64,000 bases of DNA from Sulfitobacter sp. S223 (lineage in GTDB: Bacteria; Pseudomonadota; Alphaproteobacteria; Rhodobacterales; Rhodobacteraceae): positions 434,001 to 498,000 of the forward strand of contig NZ_CP083560.1 in the NCBI RefSeq assembly GCF_025143825.1, written 5' to 3'. Below the pieces are notes generated by a model. That model ran no database searches. It worked only from the letters and a program-made list of their open reading frames with translations, and was not told where the DNA came from. Of the stretch, positions 61,925 to 64,000 are shown piece by piece. Position 1 is the first letter of the stretch; the number at the start of each line of letters is the position of its first letter. A program made the position numbers and the translations under genes.

Positions 61925-62779
61925 TTAGGTTGCGATATCCCAACGACCGGGATCAGCGGGATACACGCCGAGAATCTCTAGCATATTTGTGAAGTAAGAA
62001 AGTTCTTCCAATGCGCGCTGAACTGCCGGATCGTCAGGGTGCCCTTCGATGTCGGCGTAGAATTGTGTCGCCGTGAAAGACCCGCCAACCATATAGCTTT
62101 CTAGCTTGGTCATGTTGACGCCGTTCGTCGCAAAGCCGCCCATCGCCTTGTACAAAGCCGCAGGAATGTTGCGCACTTCGAAGACGAAAGTCGTCATCAT
62201 CTTGGTGCCGCGCCGTGTGAGATCAATCTCTGGCGCCATCAGCAGGAACCGCGTGGTGTTGTGATCAAGATCTTCGATGCCATCGGCCAATACCTCAAGC
62301 CCATGGATATTCGCGGCGACCGCGCTGGCCAGAACGCCTTCATGGGCGGGCCCGCCTGCGGCCAATTCCTCCGCTGCTCCGGCGCTGTCGGCCGCGGCCT
62401 CTGCGGTGATCCCGTGTGCATCTAGGTAACTACGGGCCTGCGGCAGCAGAACAAGATGCGCACGGACATGTTTGACTTGTTCCAGTGTGGTTCCGGCACG
62501 CGCCATCAAGGCGATCCGAACGCGTACAAAAGCTTCGCCAATGATGTGCATGCCGCTTTCGGGCAGCAGCCGGTGAATGTCTGCGACGCGGCCATAGGTC
62601 GTATTTTCGACCGGAAGCATGGCCAGATCTGCGCGGCCTTCCCGCACGGCGCGCAAGACACCTTCGAAAGTTGTGCAAGGCACTGGAATTCCGTCGGGCC
62701 GTGCCTGCAAACAGGCCTCATGACTATAGGCGCCAAGAGCGCCCTGAAACGCGATGCGCTGTGGCTGTTTTGTGGTCAT
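61925..62779 (-). CDS. pheA: Prephenate dehydratase
   Basis: A 284-residue monofunctional prephenate dehydratase for phenylalanine synthesis. It has RIAFQGALGAYSHEA, LPVENTTYGRVAD, the catalytic TTRFLLMA (Thr-Arg-Phe) and an ACT domain with TTFVFEVRNIPAALYKAMGGF, NMTKLESYMVGG (Phe-binding ESRP-like site reads LESYM). AAAAGGAC lies upstream of the ATG. It is divergent from cycM. Confidence 0.95.
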   Translation of the reverse strand: MTTKQPQRIAFQGALGAYSHEACLQARPDGIPVPCTTFEGVLRAVREGRADLAMLPVENTTYGRVADIHRLLPESGMHIIGEAFVRVRIALMARAGTTLEQVKHVRAHLVLLPQARSYLDAHGITAEAAADSAGAAEELAAGGPAHEGVLASAVAANIHGLEVLADGIEDLDHNTTRFLLMAPEIDLTRRGTKMMTTFVFEVRNIPAALYKAMGGFATNGVNMTKLESYMVGGSFTATQFYADIEGHPDDPAVQRALEELSYFTNMLEILGVYPADPGRWDIAT

Positions 62780-62910
62780 CACATCGGTCCTTTTGAAAAA
62801 CATAGCGACTTGGGCGATTGGTCGCGGTAACTACACCTTGCTTGCAGAGAGGGAAAGCAATAGATAGCGCGTCAAACAACTGAAAATTTTTTAAAACGAT
62901 GGACTGACCC

Positions 62911-63411
62911 ATGGATACAATGACCCTTACGAAAGTAGCTGCTGGTGTTTTGGGCGCATGGCTTGTGCTGTTGTTGGGCGGCTGGGCCGGCGAAGAGCTG
63001 TACCACTCCGAACTGCACGGCGAGCCGTCCTATGCGATCGCAGTTGACGGCGGAGAGGCCGCAGAGCCCGAAGCAGAAGTACCTTTCGAAGAGCTGCTTG
63101 CCGCAGCGTCGGCTGATAATGGTGCTAAAGTGTTCCGTAAATGCACCGCATGCCACAAGGCAGAGCAGGGCGCGAACGCAACTGGTCCTTACCTTTACGG
63201 TGTTGTGGGTCGTGCAATCGATTCTGCGGAGGGCTTCCAGTACTCCGGCGCGCTTGAGCAAGTCGGCGATGTATGGAGCCCCGAGAACCTCAATGCGTTT
63301 TTGGAAAAACCAAGCGCATCGGCACCAGGAACAACAATGGGTTTCGCAGGCTTGAACAAGGCTGAAGACCGCGCAGACGTAATCGCCTATCTGGATAGCC
63401 TCGATAACTAA
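62911..63411 (+). CDS. cycM: Membrane-anchored c-type cytochrome (CycM/cytochrome c552 type)
   Basis: A 166-residue cytochrome. An N-terminal membrane anchor (VAAGVLGAWLVLLLGGWAG) is followed by an acidic linker, a haem motif CTACH with upstream KVFRKC (c-type: C-x2-C-H), VVGRAIDSAEGFQYSGAL, and the distal Met ligand in PGTTMGFAGL. This matches CycM/cytochrome cy carrying electrons between the bc1 complex and terminal oxidases. A terminator follows. Confidence 0.93.
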   Translation: MDTMTLTKVAAGVLGAWLVLLLGGWAGEELYHSELHGEPSYAIAVDGGEAAEPEAEVPFEELLAAASADNGAKVFRKCTACHKAEQGANATGPYLYGVVGRAIDSAEGFQYSGALEQVGDVWSPENLNAFLEKPSASAPGTTMGFAGLNKAEDRADVIAYLDSLDN

Positions 63412-63439
63412 TTCGGGACCAAATGAGCGTTAGAATCAC

Positions 63440-63466
63440 AAAGGGTCGCCTTCGGGCGGCCTTTTT
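63440..63466 (+). terminator. Terminator after cycM
   Basis: AAGGGTCGCC and GGCGGCCTTT pair over ten positions (two G-T wobbles) around a TTCG loop, followed by a T run (CTTTTT). Confidence 0.85.
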
Positions 63467-63586
63467 GCTGTTTGCTGACAGATTTCCGCCAGATCACAGA
63501 GTTGCAACTTGTATCTTGGCGTGCGTGGCCTTTAGCTTACATTTCTGAATGCACAGCCCGTTTGATTTGCCCCAAGGAGCCTCTTC

Positions 63587-64000
63587 ATGACGTCAGATAC
63601 TTTTGCCCCCAAGCGCCCCTTCTCCATCGCGCAGCTTTGCTCTGCCCTCGCGGTGGGCGCATGTGCGGTAATCTGGGGCGAAGCAGTTCAGGCAGAAGAG
63701 CATCAAGAAACAATCACGAGCCATGGCTATTCTTTCTACGGTGATTTGAGCTATCCCGCAGATTTCCCGCATTTCAATTATGTGAACCCCGAAGCTCCAA
63801 AGGGCGGAGAAATTTCGATCTCAACGCTTGGTACATTCGATTCGATGAACCCTTATTCCCGCAAGGGCCGTGGTGGCGTGTTGAGCACAGTGATGTACGA
63901 GAGCCTGCTGGGCGAAGGGGTTGGCGGCGAATCCGCGCCAGCCGATGTATATTCAGAGTATTACTGCCTGTTGTGCAAAAGCGTTGAATACCCCGAGACA
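63587..64000 (+). CDS. ABC transporter substrate-binding protein, YejA-like (partial, runs off right edge)
   Basis: The first 138 residues of a family 5 extracellular solute-binding protein. A signal peptide is likely (basic start KRPFS, hydrophobic core LCSALAVGACAVIWG, cleavage near VQAEE). After it come YGDLSYPADFPHFNYVNPEAPKGGEI (split SYPADFPHFNYVNPEAPKG) and LGTFDSMNPYSRKGRG, characteristic of YejA-type oligopeptide binding. AAGGAG lies 7 bases before the ATG. The rest, with likely yejBEF, is outside the window. Confidence 0.85.
   Translation, partial: MTSDTFAPKRPFSIAQLCSALAVGACAVIWGEAVQAEEHQETITSHGYSFYGDLSYPADFPHFNYVNPEAPKGGEISISTLGTFDSMNPYSRKGRGGVLSTVMYESLLGEGVGGESAPADVYSEYYCLLCKSVEYPET

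Overview
The window looks like a chromosomal segment of a marine alphaproteobacterium of the Rhodobacteraceae, most likely the Roseobacter group. This rests on recognisable lineage genes and arrangements: a TIGR02300/FYDLN acid protein, DUF1244, a DUF1013/TrcR protein, rpsU next to COQ9, a membrane-anchored CycM-type cytochrome c, an L-malyl-CoA lyase, bioMNY, and a DgcN-DgcA pair. No phage, integrase, insertion sequence or CRISPR array was seen. Both window edges cut genes: a TPP-dependent dehydrogenase E1 alpha subunit at the left and a YejA-like solute-binding protein at the right.

Layout. 1-3 kb (minus strand): an overlapping SDR / acyl-CoA synthetase / E1-alpha operon. 3-22 kb: an accessory, probably oxygen-responsive block. 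It holds a CxxC protein, a polymerase-X-like HhH protein, a GerW/DUF2953 pair, a small HTH protein, a 1491-residue CheB-CheR-PAS-histidine kinase-receiver fusion, a Ca2+-type P-ATPase, a beta-CASP MBL ribonuclease, a membrane protein, a host-attachment-type protein, a lipoprotein, a CBS-domain protein and a large RTX/adhesin-like protein. Many of these genes are preceded by inverted repeats of the Crp/Fnr type: TTGAT-N4-ATCAA four times exactly, TTGAC-N4-GTCAA twice, and near matches. This suggests one FnrL/NnrR-type regulon and is the most interesting signal in the window. 22.7-27.5 kb: tRNA-Ala, FYDLN protein, a zinc peptidase, a GntR regulator with palindromes, a GNAT acetyltransferase, a tyrosine phosphatase with an apparent CTG start, accA and a LysE exporter.

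27.9-32 kb: mcl1 diverges from dgcN-dgcA-dat, a compact D-amino-acid catabolic set (transaminase to D-glutamate, N-acetylation, then epimerisation to N-acetyl-L-glutamate). 32-41.6 kb: an RTX-repeat protein, DUF1244, pyk, rpmI-rplT, pheS-[unrelated ORF]-pheT, YtoQ and a GST. The ORF between pheS and pheT fits with 4-base overlaps at both ends. 41.7-45.8 kb: mscL, ald with a divergent Lrp regulator, a double SpoIIAA-like protein (again with an Fnr-like box), rpsU and coq9.

45.9-51.2 kb: the biotin importer genes bioMNY, converging on a two-gene operon of a thiolase lacking canonical catalytic residues and a short acyl-CoA ligase; then a quinone oxidoreductase. 51.3-64 kb: mostly housekeeping genes, namely RNase T2, TrcR, an EEP-family protein, recR-ybaB-dnaX, DUF202, a YpfJ-type metalloprotease, the small SRP RNA, a cyclic-nucleotide phosphodiesterase/nucleotidase, nudC, an SRPBCC protein, pheA, cycM and the start of an ABC peptide transporter.
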